DNA of 64,000 nt, taken from the NCBI RefSeq assembly GCF_014595945.1, contig NZ_JABXWU010000001.1, positions 868,001-932,000 on the forward strand, in the 5' to 3' direction. A program made the position numbers and the translations under genes. The notes beneath the pieces were generated by a model. The model searched no databases, was not told the DNA's origin, and was given only the letters and a program-made list of their open reading frames with translations. The DNA is from Alkalibacillus aidingensis (GTDB lineage: Bacteria > Bacillota > Bacilli > Bacillales > Alkalibacillaceae). Position 1 is the stretch's first letter. Every line of letters starts with the position of its first letter. Shown here piece by piece: positions 46,100-57,989 of the stretch.

Positions 46100-46110
46100 T
46101 AAGTAACATA

Positions 46111-46401
46111 AAAAGAGGCTGGGACAAAAGTGATTTGGCTAAAGAAATCCGAACGACTGGTTCAACCCCGCTTCGGAAATATACTCCGCTTTCCGCGGGC
46201 GGCTCGTGAGCCTCCTCGCGCTATCGCGCTGTGGGGTCTCACCTTGGCCTTTCCTCCCGCGACGCACAGGACGTGCTAGTGTCGGTAATGCCACAGGACG
46301 TGGCGTTTTCACCGACCAGGAGTTTACGTATATTTCCTGCGCTAATCCAGTTCATTGTTCGTCTTTAGCAACTCTTCACTTCGTTATGTCCCAGCCTCTT
46401 T
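46111..46401. repeat. 291-bp palindromic repeat element, also bidirectional terminator
   Basis: Perfect 16-bp inverted ends AAAAGAGGCTGGGACA (46111-46126) and TGTCCCAGCCTCTTTT (46386-46401). Nested inside are GGAAATATACTCC / GGAGTTTACGTATATTTCC and GC-rich blocks such as CGCTTTCCGCGGGC. Lies between convergent ytvI and fxsA. No coding potential beyond by-products of the repeat. Similar GGCTGGGAC...GTCCCAGCC elements are, as I recall, dispersed in Bacillaceae genomes. Confidence 0.8.
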
Positions 46402-46407
46402 TGACCT

Positions 46408-46800
46408 TTATCGGCGAATAACAGTAACTGATCCTCTTTTTATTAAGGAGTAAATCATTCGCTGTCCCCATCGTTTGATTGGGTTCCTAGTAGAAGGAAT
46501 TAACAACAGAAACCCAAATAAGTCGGTTAAAAAACCTGGTGTGAATAGGACAATTGCCCCGATTAAAATGGCAATTCCATCAAAGATTTCTTCTCGTGGG
46601 GCTCGTCCATTAGCCAGCTCAAATTGGGCTCTCCTTAGCGTTTCTAACCCCTGATACTTTGCAAGCAAAGCACCTAAGATTCCAGTTAGAATAATCCCAA
46701 CTAGTACAAACCAAACGTTAAATAGATTGCCTAGCCAAATAAATAACACAATTTCTATTGCTGAAACGATCACAATCAGCAAAAATATAATACGAAACAT
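46408..46800 (-). CDS. fxsA: FxsA family membrane protein
   Basis: A 130-aa protein with N-terminal TM helices (about 1-50) and another pair at 75-105, carrying the FxsA pattern (ILGALLAKYQGLETLRRAQFE...NGRAPREEIFDG...LFTPGFLTDLFGFLLLIP). In E. coli FxsA affects F exclusion of phage T7; its role in Bacilli is unknown. Start ATG 46800 behind AAAGGAG; a 9-codon extension is ignored. Sits downstream of pyk as ytzA does in B. subtilis. Confidence 0.88.
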   Translation of the reverse strand: MFRIIFLLIVIVSAIEIVLFIWLGNLFNVWFVLVGIILTGILGALLAKYQGLETLRRAQFELANGRAPREEIFDGIAILIGAIVLFTPGFLTDLFGFLLLIPSTRNPIKRWGQRMIYSLIKRGSVTVIRR

Positions 46801-46844
46801 CGGAATTGCTCCTTTCGAGCAGTACAAGATGAGTAGGACTTAAA

Positions 46845-48605
46845 CTAGATCACCGTTGTTCGGCCTTGATAAATGTTACCATTGGTTGGATCAATAGTAA
46901 TTTCTTCACCATCTTGGATCTGATCCATTGCTTTAGTAACACCTACAACAACAGGTTTGCCTAAGTTTAAACCGATCACTGCTGCATGGCTTGTTAGTCC
47001 ACCTTCTTCAGCGACTACGCCTCCAGAACGTTCAATATAAGGCATCATATCCTTATCAGTTCCATATGTGACAATAATATCACCGTCATTAAAATTCTTT
47101 TCTAAGTCCTTTATATCTTTAGCTACAACTGCTTTACCAGCAGCCCCAAACTTTCCAATTCCTTGACCTTTAGCAACAATGTTACCAACAACATGCACCT
47201 TAATTAAGTTCGTTGTACCACTTTCGCCAACAGGTACACCTGCAGTAATCACAACCCGGTCACCATGTTGAAAGAGTTCAGTCTCTAACCCTTTCTCAAC
47301 AGCTAGTGCAAGCATTTCATCGGTTGAATTAACTCGACTACCCTGAATGGCATGTACTCCCCATACAAGGTTTAACTGACGGCTAACATGTTCTTGTGAC
47401 GTCACCGCAACAATACTTGCTTTTGGACGATATTTCGAAACAGTTCTTGCCGTGTTACCACTCTCAGTCGGGGTAACGATGGCTTTTACTGATAAGTCCT
47501 CTGCCAGGTTCGCTACTGAATGACTAATGGCATCTGTAATCGTCATATCTAACTGTCCTAAATCTTGTACAAATGAGCCTTGATCTTCTAAAGCCTGTTC
47601 TGTGTACACTGCAATATTATTCATGGTACTTACCGCTTCAACCGGGTAGTCACCAGCAGCAGTTTCACCAGATAACATAATTGCATCGGTTCCATCAAAA
47701 ATCGCATTAGCTACGTCACTAGCTTCTGCTCTAGTTGGACGAGGATTACGCTGCATAGAATCAAGCATTTGTGTAGCGGTAATCACAGGTTTACCTGCTA
47801 CATTACATTGATAAATAAGGTCTTTTTGTACTAATGGAACTTCCTCTGCTGGAATTTCAACACCTAGGTCACCACGTGCAACCATTATTCCATCACTAAC
47901 TTTAATAACCTGTTCAATATTTTCGACACCTTCACGGTTTTCAATCTTAGGAATGATATGGATATGATCTGCCTGATGTTCCTCTAATAGCTCACGAATC
48001 TCTAATACATCTGAAGGTCTTCTTACAAAAGATGCCGCAATAAAATCAACACCCTGTTCTATACCGAAGACAATATCATTCGCATCCTTTTCTGTTATGC
48101 CAGGTAGGTTCACGCTTACATTTGGGACATTAACACCTTTACGATCTTTAATGATTCCCGTATTCATGACTTTCGTTTCAATTTCATTTTGCTCTTTGTT
48201 GATATTTACAACTTCAAGGCCGATTAGTCCGTCATCTAATAAGATAGTAGCTCCTGGGTCCACATCGTCAATAAGACCTGGATACGATACAGAGAAGCGC
48301 TCTCGGGTTCCCTCTACCTCATCCATAGCTAAGTAGACAGTTGAACCTTCAACTAATTCGACTTCCTTTTCAGCAAACATTCCAGTTCTTATTTCTGGGC
48401 CTTTTGTATCTAATAGTATGGCTACTGTTTGTCCTTTTTCTTTTGCTGCTTGGCGAATGTTGTTTATACGAGCACCATGCTCTTCATAATCTCCGTGTGA
48501 GAAATTGAGCCTCGCAACATTCATTCCAGCATCGATTAGCTCTTTAAGTGTCTCTACTGACTCTGACGCCGGTCCAATTGTACATACTATTTTTGTTTTC
48601 TTCAT
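46845..48605 (-). CDS. pyk: Pyruvate kinase
   Basis: A 586-aa Bacillus-type pyruvate kinase. Catalytic barrel with [28 protein letters not shown], the substrate site [12 protein letters not shown] and ATQMLDSM. After the allosteric C-domain it carries the extra ~110-residue PEP-utiliser-like domain ([19 protein letters not shown] near 545) found in Bacillus and Geobacillus enzymes. Start 31 nt after pfkA; pfkA-pyk operon. Confidence 0.98.
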   Translation of the reverse strand: MKKTKIVCTIGPASESVETLKELIDAGMNVARLNFSHGDYEEHGARINNIRQAAKEKGQTVAILLDTKGPEIRTGMFAEKEVELVEGSTVYLAMDEVEGTRERFSVSYPGLIDDVDPGATILLDDGLIGLEVVNINKEQNEIETKVMNTGIIKDRKGVNVPNVSVNLPGITEKDANDIVFGIEQGVDFIAASFVRRPSDVLEIRELLEEHQADHIHIIPKIENREGVENIEQVIKVSDGIMVARGDLGVEIPAEEVPLVQKDLIYQCNVAGKPVITATQMLDSMQRNPRPTRAEASDVANAIFDGTDAIMLSGETAAGDYPVEAVSTMNNIAVYTEQALEDQGSFVQDLGQLDMTITDAISHSVANLAEDLSVKAIVTPTESGNTARTVSKYRPKASIVAVTSQEHVSRQLNLVWGVHAIQGSRVNSTDEMLALAVEKGLETELFQHGDRVVITAGVPVGESGTTNLIKVHVVGNIVAKGQGIGKFGAAGKAVVAKDIKDLEKNFNDGDIIVTYGTDKDMMPYIERSGGVVAEEGGLTSHAAVIGLNLGKPVVVGVTKAMDQIQDGEEITIDPTNGNIYQGRTTVI

Positions 48606-48636
48606 AATGGGTGTTTCCTCCTAAGTATATATGTTC

Positions 48637-49605
<969 letters not shown>

Positions 49606-49673
49606 TCATTGCTATCTCCATCTGTATTTCATATTTTAAAACAAAAAATCGATAAAAGCCATTCTAAAGGAAA

Positions 49674-49702
49674 TAAAAACGGAGCTGATTAACAGCTCCA
49701 CT
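49674..49702 (-). terminator. Terminator after accDA
   Basis: GGAGCTG-ttaat-CAGCTCC with a T run on the minus strand, just after the accA stop. Confidence 0.8.
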
Positions 49703-49704
49703 TT

Positions 49705-50670
49705 TTATGATTGAACAACAGTCGTCACTGCACCAATCTGTTTATACTTTTCCCAACGCTTCTCAAGCAATTCTTCAGCTGATAAAACTTTTAAGTCTTG
49801 TAAATATGTCTCAATATTCGTTGAAATAAATTCTGATTGTTTGGTTATGTCACGATGAGCTCCACCTTGAATTTCTTCTATAACCTCATCAATAACTTCT
49901 AACTCTTTTAAGTCATAAGAAGTAATTCTCATCGATTCTGCAGCTTTTTGTGCTAAATTGGAATCCTTCCAAAGTAAAGCAGCCGCACCCTCTGGTGAGA
50001 TGACGGAGTATGTTGAGTTCTCTAACATCAAGATGCGATCACCAACACTGATGCCTAGTGCACCTCCACTACCTCCTTCACCGATCACAATACAAATAAT
50101 AGGGACAGTTAAGCCGGCCATTTCTCTTAAGTTCCTCGCAATCGCTTCACTTTGACCACGCTCTTCTGCAGCTTTACCGGGATAAGCGCCTTTTGTATCA
50201 ATAAACGTAATTATAGGTCTGTTGAATTTTTCAGCCTGCTTCATTAAGCGTAATGCTTTCCGATAGCCCTCTGGATGCGGCATCCCAAAGTTTCGGCGAA
50301 TATTATCTTTGGTGTCCTTACCTCGTTGATGACCAATAATCGTGACAGGTTGTCCTTTAAATTTGGCAATTCCACCTACAATAGCTTCATCATCCCCATA
50401 TGAACGGTCACCATGCATCTCTAGAAAATCTTCAAAAATATGATCAATATAATCGAGTGTCGTCGGGCGTTCGGCATGCCTTGCCATTTGCACGCGATCC
50501 CAAGGTGACATGTTACCGTACACTTCTTCTTCAAGCCTTTCCAAGCGACTTTCAAGTGTGGCAATTTCTTCGGTAAGATCAACTTCACTTTCATTCGTGA
50601 AGTTTTTAAGCTCTGCAATCTTCTCCCTTAGTTCGACTACTGGCTTCTCAAACGGTAAGACATTTTTCAT
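49705..50670 (-). CDS. accA: Acetyl-CoA carboxylase carboxyltransferase alpha subunit
   Basis: A 321-aa subunit of the malonyl-CoA-forming transferase. A helical N-terminus is followed by [19 protein letters not shown] and the oxyanion/CoA-binding segment [18 protein letters not shown] and [16 protein letters not shown]. Its ATG overlaps the accD stop by 4 bp (ATGA), indicating coupled synthesis of the two subunits. Confidence 0.98.
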   Translation of the reverse strand: MKNVLPFEKPVVELREKIAELKNFTNESEVDLTEEIATLESRLERLEEEVYGNMSPWDRVQMARHAERPTTLDYIDHIFEDFLEMHGDRSYGDDEAIVGGIAKFKGQPVTIIGHQRGKDTKDNIRRNFGMPHPEGYRKALRLMKQAEKFNRPIITFIDTKGAYPGKAAEERGQSEAIARNLREMAGLTVPIICIVIGEGGSGGALGISVGDRILMLENSTYSVISPEGAAALLWKDSNLAQKAAESMRITSYDLKELEVIDEVIEEIQGGAHRDITKQSEFISTNIETYLQDLKVLSAEELLEKRWEKYKQIGAVTTVVQS

Positions 50671-51527
50671 GACACGTCACCTCCAACATGATGAATTCCT
50701 AATATAGTTGACAGCGTTCCTTTCATCTCATGTCGAGGAATAACACGATCAAGTTGTCCATGTTTAAATAAAAATTCAGCTGTTTGGAAGTCATCTGGTA
50801 GTTTTTCACGAATCGTCTGTTCAATAATTCGACGCCCAGCAAACCCGATTAATGCTTGAGGCTCTGCAAAATTGTAATCGCCCAAAGAGGCAAAACTAGC
50901 TGAAACACCACCAGTTGTCGGGTTAGTCATATAAGAAATAAAAAGACCACCCGCACGGTCAAAACGTTCTAAAGCAACCGAGGTCTTAGACATTTGCATA
51001 AGACTTAATACACCTTCTTGCATTCTTGCACCACCCGAAGCAGTAAACAAAATCATCGGGATTTGTAATTCATTAGCTCTTTCGATTGCTCTTGCAATTT
51101 TTTCACCTACAACTGACCCCATACTTCCCATACGAAAACGAGCGTCCATAACTGCAATGGCTGTTGGATAACCATCAATCGTTCCTTTTCCAGTTACAAC
51201 TGCTTCATTTATACCGGTCTTCTGTTGGTCTTTTTCTAGTTTTTTAATGTAATCAGGGAACTCTAGTGGGTTTTCTGAAATCATATCTTGATCCCACTCT
51301 TCAAAAGAGCCTTCATCTAACAAATATTCAATTCGTTTAGGGGCTGACATTTGGTGATGATAGTCACAATTTGGGCAAGTTAATAAGTTTTTTTCCAATT
51401 CCTTGCGATAATAAATTTTACGACAAGAAGGACATTTGACCATTAAACCTTCTGGGACATCTTCATATTCTTCTTGTTTGGAAATGGTTGCATATTTCCT
51501 TTTCTTATTAAACATATCTTTAATCAA
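50667..51527 (-). CDS. accD: Acetyl-CoA carboxylase carboxyltransferase beta subunit
   Basis: A 286-aa zinc-ribbon subunit. Four Cys in [24 protein letters not shown] (positions about 31-53), then the crotonase-like core with [13 protein letters not shown] and [12 protein letters not shown]. The frame extends 15 codons upstream, but AAAGGAGG lies 7 nt before the TTG at 51527 (MIKDMFNKK). In B. subtilis fatty-acid genes such as accDA belong to a malonyl-CoA-responsive network; here a GntR/FadR gene stands upstream. Confidence 0.96.
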   Translation of the reverse strand: MIKDMFNKKRKYATISKQEEYEDVPEGLMVKCPSCRKIYYRKELEKNLLTCPNCDYHHQMSAPKRIEYLLDEGSFEEWDQDMISENPLEFPDYIKKLEKDQQKTGINEAVVTGKGTIDGYPTAIAVMDARFRMGSMGSVVGEKIARAIERANELQIPMILFTASGGARMQEGVLSLMQMSKTSVALERFDRAGGLFISYMTNPTTGGVSASFASLGDYNFAEPQALIGFAGRRIIEQTIREKLPDDFQTAEFLFKHGQLDRVIPRHEMKGTLSTILGIHHVGGDVS

Positions 51528-51623
51528 GCTGATTCCTCCTTTAGCCCGGACACTCTCAATATAACTGATCACAGGAAAAAATATTGTCGATTTTTATTCG
51601 TAATCAGTATGAAAATAGTCCTT

Positions 51624-52247
51624 TTAAGACGTATTAATTAAACTCGATTGGTAGATGGAGGCATGTAAATTAGCTGCATCATTAAATTGTCCTTCTTTGA
51701 TCAATTGATAAAACTGGTGATATTGTGAATCATCTACCCTTGGCTGATCAATCGTTTCAGTAAAACCTGCGACAAGGTGCCATATTTTTAATAACAAATG
51801 ATTTTCAATTTTGCTAAATAAGTGTAAGAAAAGCTGTGTATGGAGATTACAAGCCGATTTCTCGTTGAAAAAATCACTAATATCTCCAACATCACAGCTA
51901 CCATCATTTAATTTCTCGAGACAAATTTTTTCTAATAAAAACTTCACTTCAAGAAGTTCTTGTTTAGTTTCTACTTCCCTCAAGACAAAGGTAGATAATA
52001 ACTCGACGGAATGGTAAGGTCGATAGGTGCGTAAAAACGTTCCTTCACCATGACGCGTTTCGATTAAACCTAATAGTTCAATAGCTCTTAGCGCCTCACG
52101 AATCGAAGAACGTCCTGCATTTAACTGTTCGGATAATTCGCGTTCTGAAGGTAAACGGTCGCCGTCTTTTAGTTCATTATCCTCAATAAAATGACGTATT
52201 TTATTCAGGACTTCTTGATATACCTTCATTTTTGACCGATTTGTCAT
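51624..52247 (-). CDS. GntR family (FadR subfamily) transcriptional regulator
   Basis: A 207-aa regulator with an N-terminal winged HTH (about residues 8-75: GDRLPSERELSEQLNAGRSS, then IREALRAIELLGLIETRHGEG) and a C-terminal helical FCD-like effector domain with a His (FLHLFSKIENHLLLKIWH). Located between the malic enzyme gene and accDA, so it may respond to malate, pyruvate or acyl-CoA metabolites and control either neighbour; that is inference. Start ATG 52247 after GGGGTG. Confidence 0.88.
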   Translation of the reverse strand: MTNRSKMKVYQEVLNKIRHFIEDNELKDGDRLPSERELSEQLNAGRSSIREALRAIELLGLIETRHGEGTFLRTYRPYHSVELLSTFVLREVETKQELLEVKFLLEKICLEKLNDGSCDVGDISDFFNEKSACNLHTQLFLHLFSKIENHLLLKIWHLVAGFTETIDQPRVDDSQYHQFYQLIKEGQFNDAANLHASIYQSSLINTS

Positions 52248-52278
52248 ATAACGCACCCCAGCAATCGATTCCTACGAT

Positions 52279-53517
52279 TTATGATTCATCAATTTGTGTT
52301 AACTTTTCTGTATGTTTTCTAACCTCTTCTGGATCTACATTAACTCTAGCAACGCCTGATTCCATAGCAGCTTTAGCAACAGCTCCTGCGACTGACGGTG
52401 CAACACGTGAATCAAAAGGTTCTGGAATCACATAGTCTGGTGACAATTGATCGTCTCCGACAAGTTCAGCAATAGCTTCAGCCGCTGCTACTTTCATCTT
52501 TTCATTGATTCGTGTGGCTCGAACGTCTAATGCTCCTCTAAAGATACCAGGAAAAGCTAAGACATTGTTCACTTGGTTTGGAAAGTCTGAACGTCCAGTT
52601 CCAATAACTTTAGCGCCTGCTTCTTTAGCATCTTCAGGCATTATCTCAGGATCAGGGTTAGCCATGGCAAAAATAACTGGATCATCATTCATACTTTCTA
52701 CCATTTCTTTAGATAATGCTCCCCCAACAGAAACACCTATAAAGACATCGGTACCTTTAATTACCTCTTCTAATGAACCTTCTACTTTATCTTTATTAGT
52801 CATTTGAGCGATGCGGTCTTTTACCTCATTCATTCCATATGTACGACCTTCAAAGATTGCCCCTTTAGAATCACACATAATGATATCACGTACACCAAAG
52901 TTATAAAGTAACTTGATAATAGCAATCCCTGCAGCTCCTGCACCATTGGCAACAACCTTGATTTCAGAAAAGCTTTTTCCTGATAACTTTAAAGCATTAA
53001 TAAGACCAGCTACAGTAACAATTGCTGTACCATGTTGGTCATCATGGAATATTGGAATATTTGTTTCTTTCTTTAAACGCTCTTCGATCACAAAACAGTT
53101 GGGAGCTGCTATGTCCTCTAAATTAATTCCACCAAAAGTCGGTTCCATCAATTTAACAGCTTGTACAAATTCATCAACATCATGTGTGTTTAGCGCGATT
53201 GGAAAGGAATCGACACCCGCAAACCCTTTGAATAATGCAGACTTTCCTTCCATAACTGGTAGAGATGCCTCAGCACCGATATTACCTAAACCTAATACCG
53301 CAGAGCCATCGGTAATAACTCCAACCATGTTACCCTTCATGGTATAGTCATATACAGTCTCTTTATTATCATATATTGCTTTACAAGGCTCGGCTACACC
53401 TGGAGAATAAGCCAAGCTTAAATCCCTAGCGTTTTTAATTGGTACTTTCGAATGAGTTGCTAGTTTACCTTGATTTGCTCTATGAATGTGTAGTGCTTCT
53501 GCTTTTAAGTTAGCCAC
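52279..53517 (-). CDS. Malic enzyme (YtsJ-like)
   Basis: A 412-aa malate dehydrogenase (decarboxylating) of the short form. AYSPGVAEPCKAIYD, MKGNMVGVITDGSAVLGLGNIG, the catalytic Lys region EDIAAPNCFVIEERLKKE, metal-site FHDDQHGTAIV, Rossmann NGAGAAGIAIIKLL. The start is GTG 53517 with AAAGGAG upstream; the 27-codon extension is not used. Sequence and place (between dnaE and accDA) match B. subtilis ytsJ, the main NADP-type malic enzyme; cofactor is not proven here. Confidence 0.93.
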   Translation of the reverse strand: MANLKAEALHIHRANQGKLATHSKVPIKNARDLSLAYSPGVAEPCKAIYDNKETVYDYTMKGNMVGVITDGSAVLGLGNIGAEASLPVMEGKSALFKGFAGVDSFPIALNTHDVDEFVQAVKLMEPTFGGINLEDIAAPNCFVIEERLKKETNIPIFHDDQHGTAIVTVAGLINALKLSGKSFSEIKVVANGAGAAGIAIIKLLYNFGVRDIIMCDSKGAIFEGRTYGMNEVKDRIAQMTNKDKVEGSLEEVIKGTDVFIGVSVGGALSKEMVESMNDDPVIFAMANPDPEIMPEDAKEAGAKVIGTGRSDFPNQVNNVLAFPGIFRGALDVRATRINEKMKVAAAEAIAELVGDDQLSPDYVIPEPFDSRVAPSVAGAVAKAAMESGVARVNVDPEEVRKHTEKLTQIDES

Positions 53518-53649
53518 ATATACCGCTCCTTTATTATCAATCCATATTAAAATGGTCTGACCACTAACCGAATTAATTATAACAAAATTCATGCTCATGT
53601 AAAGTATTTCTTACCTCATTGTTGAAAATATCAAAATGATAAAAATTCT

Positions 53650-56600
53650 TTATTTACCCTCCTGAATAACAACATTTTCAGGTTTAAATTCTGACTTTAA
53701 AATAGTAATAACCTTTTCGTTCAAATCAAGGTCAAATTTAGGCGAAAGCTGGTACAATTTCCGATAGTTTAACGAGTAAACAGCTATAGGTGTTGTACCA
53801 GGAAACTGATGATGAATCTCTTTTAGTTTTTGTAATTGGGCTTTCTCATCACTTGATTCTAAACGAATAAAGATTTGGTGTTCACTATTTTTAGGAAGTT
53901 CATCAAGTTCTATTTCTTTAATTTGGTTAATGATCACCTGCCATTTACCTTCTCTCTCATCCAGTCGTCCCTCTATTTGAACCATTTGATCCTCAGATAA
54001 CCACCTTCCAACTTCTCTAAACACTTTGGGAAAAATGACGGCATCTACTTCCCCCGTTTCATCTTGTAACGTCGCAAAGGCCATTTGTTCCCCACGTTTA
54101 GTGCGGATTGGTTTCAAACGGGATATAGAAGCTGCAATCGTGCCACCATAATTAGCATGTCTCTTTAACCATTCATTAATCGTCAATAAACCTTTTTGCA
54201 TCAGTGCACGCCGAACAGTCGATAACGGATGTTGACTAATTCTAAATCCCATAACCTCTTTTTCCATATTTAATTCTTTTAAAATCGGAAAAGGCTCAAC
54301 TTCTGTATATTCCACTTTGACTTCAAATAAGTCAGAGTCCCAGTTTGACTGTTCATCTATGTCTGAGAATAACTCTCCTTGATCCATAGCTTGTACCGTA
54401 GAAGCCAACAACTGAGCGCGATTAGAATGGGTTTCATCAAAGGCTCCAACAATAATCAATGATTCAAGTAATGTTCTATTAATAACTTTTAATGAAATAC
54501 GTTGGCAAAAGTCAAATAAATTCTTAAACCCTTTATTGGACCTGGCTCTTATAATCTCATCAACAGCCTGTTTACCAAGCCCTTTAATAGCTAACAAACC
54601 AAACCTTACGGATTTAGGTCCTTCTACTGTAAATTTTCCAAAACTATGATTAATTGATGGTAATAAGACGTTTATTCCAACCTGCCTTGCTTCATTAATA
54701 TATTGTTCCAATTTACTTGCATCGTGCATTACTGAGCTTAACAGTTCGGCATAAAAGTAACTTGGATAATTTGCCTTAAAGTAAGCAATTTGGTAGGAAA
54801 TCATCGAATAGGCAACCGCATGACTTTTATTAAAGCCATAATCAGCAAATCGTTCAATCCAATCAAAAATCTTAATCGCCACTTCATACTTATAGCCGTG
54901 TTTCAGACAACCATCAATAAAAGATTGCTTCATCTCTTGAATGGCATGAGCATCCTTCTTGCTAATCGCCCTTCTTAGTAAATCAGCCTGTCCCAATGAG
55001 AATTTAGCTAAATGGTGTACAATTTGCATGATCTGTTCTTGGTAAACTAAAACACCATACGTTTCTTCTAAGATAGGCTTTAAATCTGGATGAATATAGT
55101 TAATAGACTCTTTATTGTGTTTTCTGTTTGCGAATGTTTCAATAAATTGCATCGGACCCGGACGATAAAGCGCGTTTACAGCAACAATATCTTCAAATGA
55201 TGTAGGTCTGATGACGCGAAGAGCTCCCTTCATACCATCAGACTCTAATTGAAAGACACCAGTTGTCCAGCCTCTTTGCAATAATTTAAATGTTTCAGGG
55301 TCATTTTTGGGAATTTGATCTAGCTTAATACTATACCCTTCCCGTTCTTTAATTTGCTGAATCATTCTTTCAAGTAGGGTTAAATTCCTCAATCCTAAAA
55401 AATCCATCTTCAATAGCCCTAAAGCTTCTAAATCATTCATCGGCAATTGCGTGAGTAGCACACCTTCTGTGCCATTAAACATCGGTACCTTCTCTAATAA
55501 TGTCTGGTTACTTATAATCACTCCAGCGGCATGAACTGAATAATGGCGTGGGGTTCCCTCGATCACCAAGGCAGCTTGAAACATTTTAATTAGTTGATCA
55601 GATTGTTTAATATATTTTTTTAGCTTGCTGTTTTCTGAAATAGCACGTCTAATTGATGATTGGTGTTGTGATAACTCTTTTAATAAAAATGTCAGCGTTT
55701 CACGGTTTATCTTAAAAACTTTACTGAGCTCTCGAATGGTTGATTTAGCTTGAAAAGTTCCAAAGGTAATAATTTGCGAAACCCTATCAGAACCATATCG
55801 CTCTTTAACATATTGGATGACTTCGTCTCTACGATAATCAGAAAAGTCAATATCAATATCTGGCATCGTTTGACGTTCCGGGTTTAAGAAACGTTCAAAT
55901 AATAATTGATGTTCAATCGGATCCACTTCAGTAATATCTAAAAGATAAGCCACAATTGAGCCAGCTGCTGAACCACGGCCTGGACCAGTTAGGATATTTG
56001 ATCTTTTAGCATAACGAACTAGGTCCCAAACAATTAAGAAATAGTCTGCGAAGTCCATTTGATTAATTACTGAAAGTTCGTGGTTCAACCTTTGTCTCGC
56101 TTGCTTTATATTTTGATCATGATACTTAAGTTTAAGTTGCTGAACACAAAGTTTTTCTAGCAATTCCTTAGAAGTTAACCCATCTTGACTAGGGTATTGT
56201 GGAAGAGTGAACCACTTTGCAGACATAGAGAAATGACATCTAGCAGCAACTTCTATAGTTCTCTGAAAAGCCTCATTCCACTGATCTAGTATCGTTTCAC
56301 CATAGTCATCTAGAGTTTTTAAATGTGTTCCGGGCAATTCCTTTAGTGATAACTCGCTTATATGAAGTCCATCTTGCATAGCCCGAAGTGCCTCATAACC
56401 TATTCTATCCTCTTCCTTCAGATATCGAACATCATCAGTTATAACAGCCTGATCTCGGAATTCACTTCCTTCTCTATGTAACCATGCTTGTACTTGATCT
56501 TGATTACGACTTGGTTGGACATTGATTAACCAATATGGCAAGGATGAATGGATTCGATCCATTAACTGCATTAGATAATCATGCTCTTCTAGATAAATAA

Positions 56601-56994
56601 GCTCCTCCATAAACGTGTGGTAAAAGGAGATAATGGGAACGAGTTGTCTCGCTTCTGCAATATCTTCAAGCATGATCGGGTGTTTTTCAATATTCTTCTT
56701 ATTGGATAAGCGTACTAAGGATTGATAGCCAACTTCATCTTTAGCTAACAGGATCATTCTTATCGGTCTTTTTTCCTCTGGAAGTTGAACATCACAAGTC
56801 ATCCCTACAATTGGGTTAATTTGATATTGTTCACACAACCTTGTAAATGTATATACACCATGCAATACCTCATGATCCGTTAAAGCAATTGATTCAAAGC
56901 CTAGATTTGCCGCTGATTGAACAAGTTGCTCTAAATCAATCGTACTGTTCATTAAGGTATAACTACTATGTATTTGCAGATGAACAAAATTCAT
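53650..56994 (-). CDS. dnaE: DNA polymerase III subunit alpha DnaE
   Basis: A 1114-aa C-family polymerase, the lagging-strand primer-extending enzyme of Firmicutes. PHP domain at the N-terminus (VHLQIHSSYTLMNSTIDLE), catalytic aspartates in PDIDIDFSDYRRDEVI (about 390), fingers with GWTTGVFQLESDGM, tandem HhH (about 820-860), OB fold near the C-terminus (YGGTIAASISRLKPIRTKRG). Start at ATG 56994 behind GGTGG. The PHP His set seems partly altered (HLQIHSSY), consistent with non-proofreading Gram-positive DnaE. Confidence 0.96.
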   Translation of the reverse strand: MNFVHLQIHSSYTLMNSTIDLEQLVQSAANLGFESIALTDHEVLHGVYTFTRLCEQYQINPIVGMTCDVQLPEEKRPIRMILLAKDEVGYQSLVRLSNKKNIEKHPIMLEDIAEARQLVPIISFYHTFMEELIYLEEHDYLMQLMDRIHSSLPYWLINVQPSRNQDQVQAWLHREGSEFRDQAVITDDVRYLKEEDRIGYEALRAMQDGLHISELSLKELPGTHLKTLDDYGETILDQWNEAFQRTIEVAARCHFSMSAKWFTLPQYPSQDGLTSKELLEKLCVQQLKLKYHDQNIKQARQRLNHELSVINQMDFADYFLIVWDLVRYAKRSNILTGPGRGSAAGSIVAYLLDITEVDPIEHQLLFERFLNPERQTMPDIDIDFSDYRRDEVIQYVKERYGSDRVSQIITFGTFQAKSTIRELSKVFKINRETLTFLLKELSQHQSSIRRAISENSKLKKYIKQSDQLIKMFQAALVIEGTPRHYSVHAAGVIISNQTLLEKVPMFNGTEGVLLTQLPMNDLEALGLLKMDFLGLRNLTLLERMIQQIKEREGYSIKLDQIPKNDPETFKLLQRGWTTGVFQLESDGMKGALRVIRPTSFEDIVAVNALYRPGPMQFIETFANRKHNKESINYIHPDLKPILEETYGVLVYQEQIMQIVHHLAKFSLGQADLLRRAISKKDAHAIQEMKQSFIDGCLKHGYKYEVAIKIFDWIERFADYGFNKSHAVAYSMISYQIAYFKANYPSYFYAELLSSVMHDASKLEQYINEARQVGINVLLPSINHSFGKFTVEGPKSVRFGLLAIKGLGKQAVDEIIRARSNKGFKNLFDFCQRISLKVINRTLLESLIIVGAFDETHSNRAQLLASTVQAMDQGELFSDIDEQSNWDSDLFEVKVEYTEVEPFPILKELNMEKEVMGFRISQHPLSTVRRALMQKGLLTINEWLKRHANYGGTIAASISRLKPIRTKRGEQMAFATLQDETGEVDAVIFPKVFREVGRWLSEDQMVQIEGRLDEREGKWQVIINQIKEIELDELPKNSEHQIFIRLESSDEKAQLQKLKEIHHQFPGTTPIAVYSLNYRKLYQLSPKFDLDLNEKVITILKSEFKPENVVIQEGK

Positions 56995-57151
56995 TAATTC
57001 CACCTTCATTTCCATTTCAGCATAACAAATCTTTTCTCAATCCCTAAATTTATTATATATGACAAAAAGGGAACTTGAAATCTTTCACATATAAAACCTT
57101 GAGAAATCATATATTTTCATAAGACAACCTCAGTGTGAAAGGTTGATAAAC

Positions 57152-57481
57152 ATGGAAGAACGATTTTTTAGTGCGGTCATCAAATGTTTTTTTATAGCCT
57201 TTGGTGTTTTAACAGGTGGTGCGCTGTTTGGAAGTTTAAGCGCTTATTTAACCGGACAACCTCCTATTACAGAGATGCTAATAGCAGCAAAGAAATTAAG
57301 AATTTGGGCGATCGTCGCTGCAATTGGTGGCACATTTGATGCCATTTCAACTTTCGAAAAAGGAATCTTTGAAGCTTCTACGGTTGATTTATTTAAACAG
57401 ATCATGCTGATTATCTCGGCAATGGGTGGTGTCAAATCAGCTTTAATGTTAATTAGTTGGATTACTCAAGGGGATTTGTGA
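57152..57481 (+). CDS. ytrH: Sporulation membrane protein YtrH
   Basis: A 109-aa membrane protein with about three TM segments, very close to B. subtilis YtrH (AKKLRIWAIVAAIGGTFDAI, then KQIMLIISAMGG). Known there as a sigma-E-dependent gene for spore formation. A TTG start at 57143 is open but overlaps the SD; ATG 57152 lies 8 nt from AAAGG. Divergent from dnaE, ahead of ytrI. Confidence 0.93.
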   Translation: MEERFFSAVIKCFFIAFGVLTGGALFGSLSAYLTGQPPITEMLIAAKKLRIWAIVAAIGGTFDAISTFEKGIFEASTVDLFKQIMLIISAMGGVKSALMLISWITQGDL

Positions 57482-57482
57482 T

Positions 57483-57989
57483 ATGCACATTCCCCCTTTT
57501 TACAAAAAGACGACATGGCAAGCATTTTATATTGGTATCTTAACGGGAGTTGTCATCGGTTATTTATTTTTCCTTTATGTATACGGACAACATACTGAAA
57601 GGTGGATTGAAGAGAATTTAACATTAAGGAATGAACTCAATCAAGTACAGCAAGAAAATGAATTACTTAAGCAAGATAAGGATGATCTAAATAAAGCTAA
57701 TGAACAGCGATTGACTGTCCAAGACATTGAAATTGAGTGGGAAAATGCAGATGATTTAGACCTTGATCGATTTACTATGCATGAATTAAACGAACGTGTA
57801 CAAGATGAATTACAAACAGTGATGGGGAGAAATATTGAATCTATTTCTGAACAACGTGACTTTTTAATTCGCTCTGTCGAAAATAAAGTCTATAACGTTA
57901 GAGATATTGATTATGAATTAGAGGTTCACCATATAACCATCTCACCTACATTAATTATTTCATTTGTGATCCATGTTTCTAGCACTTAA
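57483..57989 (+). CDS. ytrI: Sporulation membrane protein YtrI
   Basis: A 168-aa protein with one N-terminal TM (about 13-36) and an extracytoplasmic coiled coil (TLRNELNQVQQENELLKQDKDD, about 55-77). It begins one base after the ytrH stop, so the two are coupled. Length is nearly that of B. subtilis YtrI (about 167). Expected to function with YtrH in sporulation. Confidence 0.9.
   Translation: MHIPPFYKKTTWQAFYIGILTGVVIGYLFFLYVYGQHTERWIEENLTLRNELNQVQQENELLKQDKDDLNKANEQRLTVQDIEIEWENADDLDLDRFTMHELNERVQDELQTVMGRNIESISEQRDFLIRSVENKVYNVRDIDYELEVHHITISPTLIISFVIHVSST

Noticed and set aside
46206-46421. 71-codon ORF in the 46.1-46.4 kb element
   Set aside because: It lies within a nested palindromic repeat, has no SD, and its GC-rich translation is a by-product of the repeat.
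53650-56994. Possibility that dnaE is PolC
   Set aside because: No 3'-5' exonuclease domain inserted in the PHP domain; length and domain order match DnaE.
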